Shown here: piece by piece, positions 17,014 through 24,488 of the stretch | Layout of the letters: every line of letters starts with the position of its first letter | How positions within the stretch are numbered: position 1 is the stretch's first letter | Assembly (NCBI RefSeq): GCF_933208495.1 | Contig: NZ_CAKOET010000010.1 | Location: 1-34,051 of the forward strand | Direction of reading: 5' to 3' | Source: Convivina praedatoris | GTDB lineage: Bacteria; Bacillota; Bacilli; Lactobacillales; Lactobacillaceae | Length of the DNA stretch: 34,051 nucleotides | The notes under the pieces: generated by a model | What the model saw: the letters and a program-made list of their open reading frames with translations, nothing else | What the model was told of the DNA's origin: nothing | Database searches by the model: none | Made by a program: the position numbers and the translations under genes

Positions 17014-18141
17014 ATGAAAAAAATTTATGATTTGGCCATTATCGGTACCGGATCAGTTGGATCAGCCGCTGGATATTATGCTAGTCGTGATGGCCTTTCC
17101 GTGCTTGAATTAGATTTAAATCGCCCGCCACATGATCAAGGTTCTCACCATGGCCAAACGCGAATTATTCGTCATGCCTATGGCGAAGGCGACCAGTACG
17201 TTCCGCTGGTATTAAGAGCTCAAGAACTCTGGAACCAGCTCCAACAGAATAGCAATCAAGATATTTTCCATCAAACTGGCGTCTTAAACATAGCACCCAA
17301 GGATAGCAATTTTCTGAAAAATATCAAACAAAGTGCTGATATCTACCAATTAAATGTCGATAATCTTACCCCATCGGAGATTCACAAACGTTGGCCAAAT
17401 TGGCAGTTTAATGATGATTATGCCGGTATCTTTGAAAATAACGGTGGTTATCTACTATCCGAAAACATTATTAAAAGTTATTTACAAGGTGCTGCTAATT
17501 ATGGTGCCAAACAGGATTTTTCCGCTAAAGTACTGTCCCTAAAGCCCCTCAGTCCTGATTTAATTGAAATTCAAACTAGTAAGACCACCTATCTGGCCCA
17601 ACAAGCTGCTGTCACCGCAGGTTCATGGGTCAAAGAACTACTACCACATTTACCAATTAAGCCAGTACGTAAAGTTTTTTCTTGGTTCAATATCGACGAT
17701 GTAAGGCTCGAAGAGTCTGCGGGCTTTCCATGTTTTACTGTGACTACGACAACTGATCAAATTTACTATGGCTTTCCCGGGAAAAATAACCAAATTAAAA
17801 TTGGTCGCCATAATGGTGGTCAAGCCATTAAAAAACGTACAGACCGCCTAGCTTTTGGAAATTACCCCGATGACACCCTGGAAATTAACCCCTTCTTAGA
17901 AAAACATCTACAAGGGATAACTGGCTTAAATCATGGTGGGGCTTGTTCCTATGATTTATCTCCAGATGAAAACTTCATTATTGATTGGCTACCCAATCAA
18001 TCCAATATTCAAGTTGTTACTGGACTCAGTGGACATGGCTTTAAATTCGCCAGCGTCCTAGGTGAAATTATCGCTCAACGAGCTCAGCGACAACAAATCC
18101 ATTTTGACTTAAGCTCCTTTTCACTACAACGTTTTAACTAA
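17014..18141 (+). CDS. FAD-dependent N-methyl amino acid oxidase (SolA/monomeric sarcosine oxidase family)
   Basis: 375 residues, the family length. An N-terminal FAD-binding motif IIGTGSVGSAAGYYAS (9-24) is followed by acidic LELD. SHHGQTRIIRHAYGEG is the conserved segment after it, and the C-terminal SGHGFKFASVLGEIIA is the family's flavin/substrate loop. A candidate flavin-attachment Cys is the one in GGACSYDL. Relatives oxidatively remove the methyl group from sarcosine or N-methyl-tryptophan, giving the amino acid, formaldehyde and H2O2. The true substrate is unknown. A Phe-type T-box in front suggests a link to phenylalanine supply. The ATG lies 33 bases after the T-box terminator and has AAAGGAAAAAC upstream. 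Confidence 0.75.
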   Translation: MKKIYDLAIIGTGSVGSAAGYYASRDGLSVLELDLNRPPHDQGSHHGQTRIIRHAYGEGDQYVPLVLRAQELWNQLQQNSNQDIFHQTGVLNIAPKDSNFLKNIKQSADIYQLNVDNLTPSEIHKRWPNWQFNDDYAGIFENNGGYLLSENIIKSYLQGAANYGAKQDFSAKVLSLKPLSPDLIEIQTSKTTYLAQQAAVTAGSWVKELLPHLPIKPVRKVFSWFNIDDVRLEESAGFPCFTVTTTTDQIYYGFPGKNNQIKIGRHNGGQAIKKRTDRLAFGNYPDDTLEINPFLEKHLQGITGLNHGGACSYDLSPDENFIIDWLPNQSNIQVVTGLSGHGFKFASVLGEIIAQRAQRQQIHFDLSSFSLQRFN

Positions 18142-18145
18142 TACG

Positions 18146-18173
18146 ACTAATCGGAGCAACCGGTTAGTTTTTA
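18146..18173 (+). terminator. Terminator of the oxidase gene
   Basis: ACTAATCGG pairs with CCGGTTAGT (one G-T), followed by T-rich sequence. The zit promoter starts right after it. Confidence 0.65.
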
Positions 18174-18174
18174 T

Positions 18175-18203
18175 TTGACAAAAATTAAGAAACATATTAA
18201 AGT
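18175..18203 (+). promoter_or_regulatory. Promoter of the zinc-type operon
   Basis: Consensus -35 TTGACA (18175-18180), 17-base spacer, -10 TAAAGT (18198-18203), which abuts the first AdcR operator. Confidence 0.7.
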
Positions 18204-18214
18204 TAACTGGTTAA
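18203..18214. promoter_or_regulatory. AdcR/ZitR operator 1
   Basis: TTAACTGGTTAA fits the AdcR consensus TTAACYRGTTAA exactly. It begins at the last base of the -10, so binding would block transcription. Confidence 0.85.
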
Positions 18215-18222
18215 CAATTTAG

Positions 18223-18234
18223 TTAACCAGTTAA
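18223..18234. promoter_or_regulatory. AdcR/ZitR operator 2
   Basis: TTAACCAGTTAA also fits the consensus exactly, with its centre 20 bases (about two helical turns) from operator 1, suggesting cooperative binding. It lies over the expected transcript start. Confidence 0.85.
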
Positions 18235-18254
18235 CTGTTTCAAAGGAGTCTGCT

Positions 18255-18704
18255 ATGACTGCGACCGATCGGATTTTAGTTGAACTAAATTCTTTTATTC
18301 AAGCCTACGCTACCACGGCTGAATTAGTGGCTAAACAAAACTTAGATTCAACCAACATCAGTACAACCCAAGGGCATTTACTAATGTTACTAGCTAAGCA
18401 GCCACAAACCAATCGTGATTTAGCCCAAACCATGCACTTGAGTAAACCAGCTATTACTAAGGCTCTTAAAAGTTTAACTAGCCAAGGCTATATCACTGGC
18501 CAAGCCACACAAGCCGATAAGCGTCAGATTGAATTTCAGCTTACCAAAACCGGCCTATCCTTGGCTCATCACCACTTACAAGCCCACACAGAAATGCATC
18601 AAGCAATCAATCAAGCCTTAAATCAGTTTGATACTAATCAGCAAAATACCATTCAAGAATTTCTAACCAAAATGAATGCCATTGCCCGAAAGGATCCCTC
18701 ATGA
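18255..18704 (+). CDS. zitR: MarR-family zinc repressor (AdcR/ZitR type)
   Basis: 149 residues with the MarR winged helix fold. The helix-turn-helix is around NRDLAQTMHLSKPAITKALK and the wing around QADKRQIEFQLTKTG. The His-rich C-terminal part (HHHLQAHTEMH, about 114-124) provides the zinc ligands expected of AdcR/ZitR. Two exact AdcR operators in its own promoter show autoregulation by zinc. The gene overlaps the following metal-binding protein by four bases, the zitR-zitS arrangement of lactococci. AAAGGAG precedes the ATG. Repression is expected when zinc is plentiful. Confidence 0.82.
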   Translation: MTATDRILVELNSFIQAYATTAELVAKQNLDSTNISTTQGHLLMLLAKQPQTNRDLAQTMHLSKPAITKALKSLTSQGYITGQATQADKRQIEFQLTKTGLSLAHHHLQAHTEMHQAINQALNQFDTNQQNTIQEFLTKMNAIARKDPS

Positions 18705-19597
18705 AAAAAATCCATCTAATCATTTTAGGTATGCTCGTTATTGTCGTCGCTAGCATTAGCTTTGCCGTTCTGAAAAACAATAATACAAATCGAAAAGAAA
18801 GCGATAAACTAACAATCGTTGCTTCAACTAATGTTTATGGTGAAGTGGCCAAAACTGTAGCAGGTTCCCACGCGAATGTCCAAGCCATTATCACTAAGCA
18901 AAACGTTTCTCCTGAAGACTACGAGCCAACTCGTTCTGTGGCTAATCAAGTCAGTCAAGCCGATATCGCTCTTGCTAACGGATTAGAATATGATTCTTGG
19001 TTAAATAAATTAGCACGAACTTCCAAAAAGACCGAATTAATTCGCGTCGGCGAGGATATTGTTCATAAAAAATCAGGCGACAATCCTCACCTATGGAATG
19101 ATCCCCAGACCATGATTGATACCGCCAAGTACTTAGCTGATGATCTTAGTAAGAAAGACCCCAAGCACAAGGACGATTATCAGGCTAACGCCCAAAAGTA
19201 TATTGATAGCCTAAAGCCAGTTACTGATTTAGTAAATGAACTAAAGGAGCAAGTCCCTAGTCAAAAGGTTGCTCAAACTGAGCCAGTCTTTGGTTATATG
19301 TTAGATGCCCTAGGCTATCACATTACTGATGAAGATTTTGCCGAAGCTGTCGAGGAAGGTAATGATCCTTCTCCCGCTGTTTTGACTAGTCTACAAAACA
19401 ACATTAAAACTCACCAAATAGGCTTCTTAGTTGATAATACGCAAACTTCCAGCAGTACTGTGAATAATATCGTTAAATTAGCTAAGGAAAACCAGGTCCC
19501 AATTGTAAAGGTTACTGAGACCAGTCCTACTAATCAAACTTACGTTCAATGGAAACTTTCCGAACTAAAGCAAATTCAGGATATCGGTAAAAAATAA
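18701..19597 (+). CDS. Orphan metal ABC transporter substrate-binding protein (ZnuA/AdcA family), variant ligands
   Basis: 298 residues, ZnuA/ZitS-like. It has a hydrophobic signal or anchor at 5-23 with no lipobox cysteine (I see no Cys in the protein). The core contains VSPEDYEPT (about 69-77), DNPHLWNDP (His130), EPVFGYML (Glu194) and AVEEGNDPSP. In zinc-binding relatives the first and third of these motifs carry histidines; here Glu replaces them, so only His130 of the classical set remains, with Asp245 a possible fourth ligand. The operon has no permease or ATPase gene and ends at a terminator, so it must use a system elsewhere or act otherwise. The start overlaps zitR; AAAGGATCC precedes it. 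Confidence 0.75.
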   Translation: MKKIHLIILGMLVIVVASISFAVLKNNNTNRKESDKLTIVASTNVYGEVAKTVAGSHANVQAIITKQNVSPEDYEPTRSVANQVSQADIALANGLEYDSWLNKLARTSKKTELIRVGEDIVHKKSGDNPHLWNDPQTMIDTAKYLADDLSKKDPKHKDDYQANAQKYIDSLKPVTDLVNELKEQVPSQKVAQTEPVFGYMLDALGYHITDEDFAEAVEEGNDPSPAVLTSLQNNIKTHQIGFLVDNTQTSSSTVNNIVKLAKENQVPIVKVTETSPTNQTYVQWKLSELKQIQDIGKK

Positions 19598-19627
19598 AAA
19601 AAGGAGCAGAAATCTGCTCCTTTTTTG
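19595..19627. terminator. Bidirectional terminator
   Basis: GGAGCAGA pairs with TCTGCTCC, flanked by A and T runs, between the metal-binding protein and the convergent amidotransferase. Confidence 0.9.
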
Positions 19628-19638
19628 TGTCTTTAAGG

Positions 19639-20310
19639 TTAATCACTCGTAATATAATCCAACAGGGTAAACATAACTACTTCATTTTCAGCTGGAACCC
19701 CATGAGCTAAAATCTCAGCAGCACTTTGTTTTAAAGCATTATTATCGTCTGGATAGCTTTGATCATTAACAACCATCTCCCGCAAATTAGTTAATAATGG
19801 TTCAAAATGAAACTGTAGTCCTAACACATGTTTTCCCAACAAAAAACCTTGTTGATCAACTAAATCACTTTTAAATAACTGAATGGCGCCCACTGGTAGC
19901 TCAGCCATTTCTTCATGCCAATGCAAAGGATATAACACTGCAGGCAGGCCCTTGATAATATTGTTTTGTCGATAAACCGGTGCCCAGCCAACTTCCTTAT
20001 ATGGCGCATTAGTTACTGAACAACCCAAGGTTTTAGCAATCTGTTGCGCGCCATAACAAGCACCAAACATTGGTATATCTTTTTTTAATAACTGATTAAT
20101 CAACTTACGCTCAGCTTTTATCCAATCCATATCATCATTTGGGCTCATAGGTCCACCCAAAATAACTAGCATATCGGTAGTATCAGCAGTCGGAAGATGA
20201 TCAAATTGGTAGGGATGATAGATGTAAATGTCATGACCATACAAACTAGCCCAATTCATAATTGACCCTATTCCTTCGTTAGGTGTATGTTGCAAAACAT
20301 TAATCCGCAT
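19639..20310 (-). CDS. Class I glutamine amidotransferase-like protein
   Basis: 223 residues. GACYGAQQIA holds the nucleophile Cys85, LGLQFHFEP holds His168 and Glu170, completing the triad, and LGGPMSPND is the conserved oxyanion strand. The family (GMP synthase-like GATase domain, standalone) releases ammonia from glutamine or cleaves gamma-glutamyl bonds. The partner or substrate is not known. AGAAAGG precedes the ATG. It stands alone between the zit operon and a secreted-protein gene. Confidence 0.85.
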   Translation of the reverse strand: MRINVLQHTPNEGIGSIMNWASLYGHDIYIYHPYQFDHLPTADTTDMLVILGGPMSPNDDMDWIKAERKLINQLLKKDIPMFGACYGAQQIAKTLGCSVTNAPYKEVGWAPVYRQNNIIKGLPAVLYPLHWHEEMAELPVGAIQLFKSDLVDQQGFLLGKHVLGLQFHFEPLLTNLREMVVNDQSYPDDNNALKQSAAEILAHGVPAENEVVMFTLLDYITSD

Positions 20311-20399
20311 GAAAAACCTTTCTTTTCAACGGCAATATTATCCTAGATATCGCCTGTAAATCCCTATTTTTTTAACATTCTACCACATAAACCACAAAC

Positions 20400-20432
20400 A
20401 AAAACCCCTAACACGTAAATGTTAGAGGTTTC
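20400..20432 (-). terminator. Terminator of the secreted glycine-rich protein gene
   Basis: CCTCTAACA pairs with TGTTAGGGG (one mismatch) in the minus-strand sense and is followed by a T-run. Confidence 0.75.
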
Positions 20433-20469
20433 CAAATTCAGTGATTGAACTGCTGCGCAGCTTAATAAA

Positions 20470-22116
20470 TTAAGCTAACTTGTAAACAGTAGCATCGCCA
20501 TTGTTTACAGCGTCAATTACATTGCTGTACATGTTAGCAACACGGGCAGCACTTGAAGACCACAAAGCCCCCAAAAGCATTCCCTTGTTGTACAAACGAC
20601 GAACGTCATCAGCAACATTTTCAGCATCGTAAGCGATTGATCCACCGATAAATCCGGCAAGAGTCAAAGGTCCACCGATAATTTGAGCGATAGTACCAAC
20701 GATTGGCACAGCTGACAATACACCAGTAGTAATACCAGATGCATAAGTCAAAGCTGTGATACCTGCGTTAGCAAGTCCCCAAAGGATTCCAGTACCAGCG
20801 TTTTCAACCGCTTCAGTACCAAGGAAAGTACCTTCAAAGACAGCATCAGCGATAGTTGCAGCTGAAGCCTTATCAGCTTCACCGTTAACTGTCTTAGGCT
20901 CAGTAATTGCTGGTACCTTTCCGTTAGAAAGAGCAGCAATTAATTCGTTGTCTTGCTTAGTTCCATTTGCAACACGGTTAGTGTTGTAGTTGTTGATAAG
21001 TTGAGCTGTATAAGCAGGTCCAACTACCAACGGAATCAAACTATACAAAGCAACACGGCGAGCACGGTCTGCCAAACGCCATGCTTCACGCACAGCAACT
21101 TGGATACCATAAGAAACAGCAACACCGATTTGCAAAGGTCCACCAATTAAGGCACCGACCCATGTAGCATTCAACACGCCACCAATAGTGTAAAGTACAC
21201 TGTTGATAGCAGTCCAGATGCCGTCTACGACACCTACTGCTACGTTACTAATACCTTGAAGAGCGCTATCAACACCCAAAATAGTAGTAATTGCTACCTT
21301 TGGCAAAATGTCATTGGCAACAGAAGTCTCTGCTTGAGAAGCAGCAGCCTTCTTTTCTGCAAAAGTTTCATCTTGAACTAATGCATTTCCAGTACCAGGA
21401 TTAAAGACCTTGTACTGCTTACCATCAGCACCAGTAACTACTGTGTAGTCACCATTACTGATAGTCACTGCCTTACCATTCAAAACCAAGCTCAATTCCT
21501 TAGTTGCAGAATTGAAGTACTGATCCATAGCAGTACCATTGTTACTTAGTTGAGTATGAGTATAGGCAGCATTTTTAAACTGATTAGCATCAACATCCTT
21601 GCTGTTAGCTCCCAAGTTAGTTACAGCAACTTTAGCATTTGTAACTTCAGTTTGCTTATTAGTGTTCTCAAGCTTTTTGAGATCGCCGTTAAGCTTTCCA
21701 AAGTCAGTGCTCATGTTTTCGACTGGCGTAATCATCCGAAGATCATTAGCAGCGTCGACATCACTGTTGTACTGCTTAGGACTAGACACTACACCATTTG
21801 ACTGGTTGTTAGTAACTTTTTTGTCGCCAAAAAAGTTGCTAGCAGTAGTCAAAGCATTCTCAAACGGTACATCTGAGTCTGGCTTGGTGTAACCACTACC
21901 CTGGTCAGTCTTAACAACAGACTGACTAGGAGCAGTAGTGGTACTTGTAGCTTGTGCACTATCAGCAGTAAATGGCTGAAGTGGTGTCTGCAAAGAATCT
22001 GCAGTGAAAGGCTGCAAGTCACCAGTGTTATCGGCACTAGCTTGCACAGAGGTAAGCATACCGAAACCTAGCAAGGCTGCAATTGCTGTTTTGGAAACAG
22101 CTTTAATTGCACCCAT
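20470..22116 (-). CDS. Secreted glycine-rich protein with duplicated hydrophobic domain; not recognised
   Basis: 548 residues. There is a signal peptide (1-28, cleavage near VQASA/DN), then two copies of LQPFTADS (34-41, 46-53), then a polar Thr/Asn/Asp-rich region (60-260). Two hydrophobic glycine/alanine-rich blocks follow (about 290-380 and 435-530). Each holds IGGPL (324-328 and 480-484, offset 156), then a glycine-patterned helix and an Arg-rich stretch (LADRARRVA; VADDVRRLY), so they are an ancient duplication. There is no LPXTG, catalytic motif or cysteine. Glycine-zipper blocks suggest membrane or self-association, perhaps pore-like. The AGGAGG site and strongly favoured codons point to an abundant protein. 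Alternatives are a surface-layer-like or cell-envelope structural protein. Confidence 0.7.
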   Translation of the reverse strand: MGAIKAVSKTAIAALLGFGMLTSVQASADNTGDLQPFTADSLQTPLQPFTADSAQATSTTTAPSQSVVKTDQGSGYTKPDSDVPFENALTTASNFFGDKKVTNNQSNGVVSSPKQYNSDVDAANDLRMITPVENMSTDFGKLNGDLKKLENTNKQTEVTNAKVAVTNLGANSKDVDANQFKNAAYTHTQLSNNGTAMDQYFNSATKELSLVLNGKAVTISNGDYTVVTGADGKQYKVFNPGTGNALVQDETFAEKKAAASQAETSVANDILPKVAITTILGVDSALQGISNVAVGVVDGIWTAINSVLYTIGGVLNATWVGALIGGPLQIGVAVSYGIQVAVREAWRLADRARRVALYSLIPLVVGPAYTAQLINNYNTNRVANGTKQDNELIAALSNGKVPAITEPKTVNGEADKASAATIADAVFEGTFLGTEAVENAGTGILWGLANAGITALTYASGITTGVLSAVPIVGTIAQIIGGPLTLAGFIGGSIAYDAENVADDVRRLYNKGMLLGALWSSSAARVANMYSNVIDAVNNGDATVYKLA

Positions 22117-22171
22117 AATATCCTCCTATTATTCTTTTGTGCCCCTACCAATTTGGAATTGCACTGCTGTA

Positions 22172-22180
22172 AGTATACCA
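22172..22180 (-). promoter_or_regulatory. Extended -10 promoter of the secreted protein gene
   Basis: The minus-strand sequence TGGTATACT is an extended -10 about 56 bases before the ATG. The -35 region is poor. Confidence 0.55.
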
Positions 22181-22251
22181 TAAACTCACTGTAAAATTCC
22201 CAATAAAGGAATCTTTTTAATAAAACATGGACTAGTAGTACAACACGGGCG

Positions 22252-23496
22252 CTACCGCCAGCGGGCCTTAGTCGTTGTTACTGCAATCACAACGGCCCCT
22301 CCTAACGGTAGTAAAGCAGAATAATCAAGGTGGCTAATTTCAAAAATCATAAACATTGCCATTAACGGTGCTTGCTGTGAAGCCGCTAGAAAGGCAGTAG
22401 CCATCAAAATCGTTATTTGTGATATCGAGATACCTGGAATAAATAAGGTTAAAATGGACCCCAACATTGCCCCAAGCGCTGCGCCACTAGCAATTGCTGG
22501 CGTCAAAGTTCCACCAGTTCCACCAGCCTTTAATGTAGAAAAAGTTAATCCAAATTTAATTAGCGCTAATAGCAATAAAGTGGTCGCAAAACTTAAATTA
22601 GAAACATTCATCGCACTTTGGGCAATTGGCCGGCCATTTCCAAAAATATTAGGATAGTAATACGCCACAGCCCCTGTCGCTAAAGCTACTAGTGGTAGCT
22701 GCCACAATATAGCCGTTCCTGATTTTTGATGTGTTTGTGCCCAAGCCATTGCCTTACGGAAAAAGGCACCAGTCACGCCAGCAATTGGTGCTAACAAACA
22801 TCCTACTACTAGAATAGGAATCGAAAAATGTAAATCACCAACAAGATAGTAAGGACGAAATCCCTTAGCTAACGAACCAAATAAAGTGGCAATAATTGAC
22901 ATCCCCAAACTAACGGTAATGGTTCGAATGGAAACCTTCTTTAGCAACACCTCAATTGAAAAAAGCATTCCCGTAATGGGTGCAATATATACGCCAGCAA
23001 AACCAGCCCCAGCAGCTGCAGTAACCAAGAGTTGAAGGTCATCAGCATCTAACCTACCCAACTTCATTTTACCTAGCAATCGGCCCCACCACTGAGCTAA
23101 AGCTGCTCCCGCTTGTCGAGGAGCTAATTCACGACCAACTGATCCACCCGTACCAACATAAAATATCTGGGTAACGACATTGACCAAAGTTTCCATTAGT
23201 GGCATTTCTTGACCCTTAACAGCGCCCTTAATCCCTACAATCGGCCGACCATATTTACGCAATAAATACCAGACAAGGGATACGAGAGTTCCACCTAGAA
23301 AAACCGATAATAAACGCAGCCACGGCTGACTACTGATTGGACTAGGTTGACTGGCTGATTCATTAAAATGTAAAAAAAGTGATTCTACACCATCCAAAAA
23401 AAATGATAGTGACATGGCAACGAATCCTACCAGCGAACCAACCACAACGGTTGAAAATAACAGCGTAATATTTTTCTTAACTGATCCTTGATTCAT
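22252..23496 (-). CDS. ClC-family chloride channel/antiporter
   Basis: 414 residues with about ten hydrophobic helices. GTGGSVGRELAPRQAGAALA carries the Glu of the ClC gating segment (GREGP in classic members, here GRELAP). GFAGVYIAPITGMLFSIEVLLK and KAGGTGGTLTPAIASGAALG are the other family loops. It moves chloride, possibly in exchange for protons, and may aid acid or ion homeostasis. The gene starts 14 bases after the stop of UbiE/MenG on the same strand, so they are co-transcribed. The variant gating loop leaves channel versus antiporter open. Confidence 0.8.
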   Translation of the reverse strand: MNQGSVKKNITLLFSTVVVGSLVGFVAMSLSFFLDGVESLFLHFNESASQPSPISSQPWLRLLSVFLGGTLVSLVWYLLRKYGRPIVGIKGAVKGQEMPLMETLVNVVTQIFYVGTGGSVGRELAPRQAGAALAQWWGRLLGKMKLGRLDADDLQLLVTAAAGAGFAGVYIAPITGMLFSIEVLLKKVSIRTITVSLGMSIIATLFGSLAKGFRPYYLVGDLHFSIPILVVGCLLAPIAGVTGAFFRKAMAWAQTHQKSGTAILWQLPLVALATGAVAYYYPNIFGNGRPIAQSAMNVSNLSFATTLLLLALIKFGLTFSTLKAGGTGGTLTPAIASGAALGAMLGSILTLFIPGISISQITILMATAFLAASQQAPLMAMFMIFEISHLDYSALLPLGGAVVIAVTTTKARWR

Positions 23497-23510
23497 AATT
23501 TTCTTCTTAA

Positions 23511-24224
23511 TTATTCCTTGATTCCATAATAGGCACGGGCAGCACCCAAATTAAAACTAAACGTTTTACGTTCTATAAAACCGACTTGAGCTAATAAATG
23601 ATCTAGTGACTTAAAATCCATAAAAGCTTCGGTCGTTTCATCTAGATAACGATATTCTTGATGTTTTCCGTTGGCAAATACCCGACCAAAATTAGGAACA
23701 ATTTTACGAATATATAATTGCCAAAAAGGTTTGATAAATCGATTTTGCGGTTGTGATGTTTCTAAAATAACTAGTTGGCCCCCCGCCTTTAGTACCCGGT
23801 AAATCTCAGCTAATCCTCGTTTAGGATCTGGCAAATTACGTAAACCAAAGCCGATAGTTACAATATCAAACTGATTATTTTCATAGGGCAAGTCCATCGC
23901 ATCACCCTGTGTCAACTGAATTTTATCCTTATACAGACTAGCATTAATTTTTTGTTGTCCCACGGCCAACATTTCAACACTAAAATCCAAGCCTTCTACC
24001 CGCGATTGGCGACTACTGCTTGCTGCTAAAGCTAAAGCCCAGTCAGCAGTACCAGTAGCCACATCCAAAATATCGTCTCGTTGACTAAAACGAATTTTTT
24101 GCATAACTTTACGCCGCCAGTGCCGGTGAGTACCCAGACTAATAATATTATTCATCCGATCATACTCAGGTGCCAAACGGTCAAACATTGCAGAAACATT
24201 TGTATTTTTAGGTGACTGAACCAT
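23511..24224 (-). CDS. ubiE: Demethylmenaquinone methyltransferase
   Basis: 237 residues from the ATG at 24224, which has GAGGA seven bases upstream. A longer reading from a TTG at 24251 has no such site. SAMFDRLAPEYDRMNNIIS near the start, ILDVATGTADWALALA (SAM-binding motif I) and GFGLRNLPD are diagnostic of UbiE/MenG. It performs the last methylation of menaquinone synthesis. Its presence points to at least partial quinone capacity, found in some LAB. The gene precedes the ClC channel in a two-gene unit. I see nothing further in the 264 bases up to the copper ATPase beyond AT-rich sequence. Confidence 0.9.
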   Translation of the reverse strand: MVQSPKNTNVSAMFDRLAPEYDRMNNIISLGTHRHWRRKVMQKIRFSQRDDILDVATGTADWALALAASSSRQSRVEGLDFSVEMLAVGQQKINASLYKDKIQLTQGDAMDLPYENNQFDIVTIGFGLRNLPDPKRGLAEIYRVLKAGGQLVILETSQPQNRFIKPFWQLYIRKIVPNFGRVFANGKHQEYRYLDETTEAFMDFKSLDHLLAQVGFIERKTFSFNLGAARAYYGIKE

Positions 24225-24488
24225 TTTAAATTCCTCAAACTTAGTGCACAATATACAATAATTATCTAATATGGGTTACTACTAGGATAGCACGAAAAAG
24301 CATCACAATTGAGTGAGCTCAACATTAATATTTTTCGTGTATACCAATTTTTATTTTAAAAGAAAAAATTAAATAATATTACTCCTAATAGCATATATTA
24401 AAGACTTAATTTGTATTTTATTACAAGCAGATGTAAACTAGACCCCTAACATTATCTGATTGAGTGGTTATATAGGAGAGGAGTCCAA

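Noticed and set aside
20748-21892. Several open frames on both strands within the glycine-rich secreted protein
   Set aside because: They are shadows of its biased codon use; none has a ribosome binding site or recognisable protein.
24225-24251. Longer UbiE start at a TTG
   Set aside because: The ATG at 24224 has GAGGA at proper distance and gives the usual family N-terminus.
24415-24440. CopY operator upstream of copB
   Set aside because: A TACA...TGTA pair is present but with a six-base gap instead of two, so it does not fit the CopY consensus.
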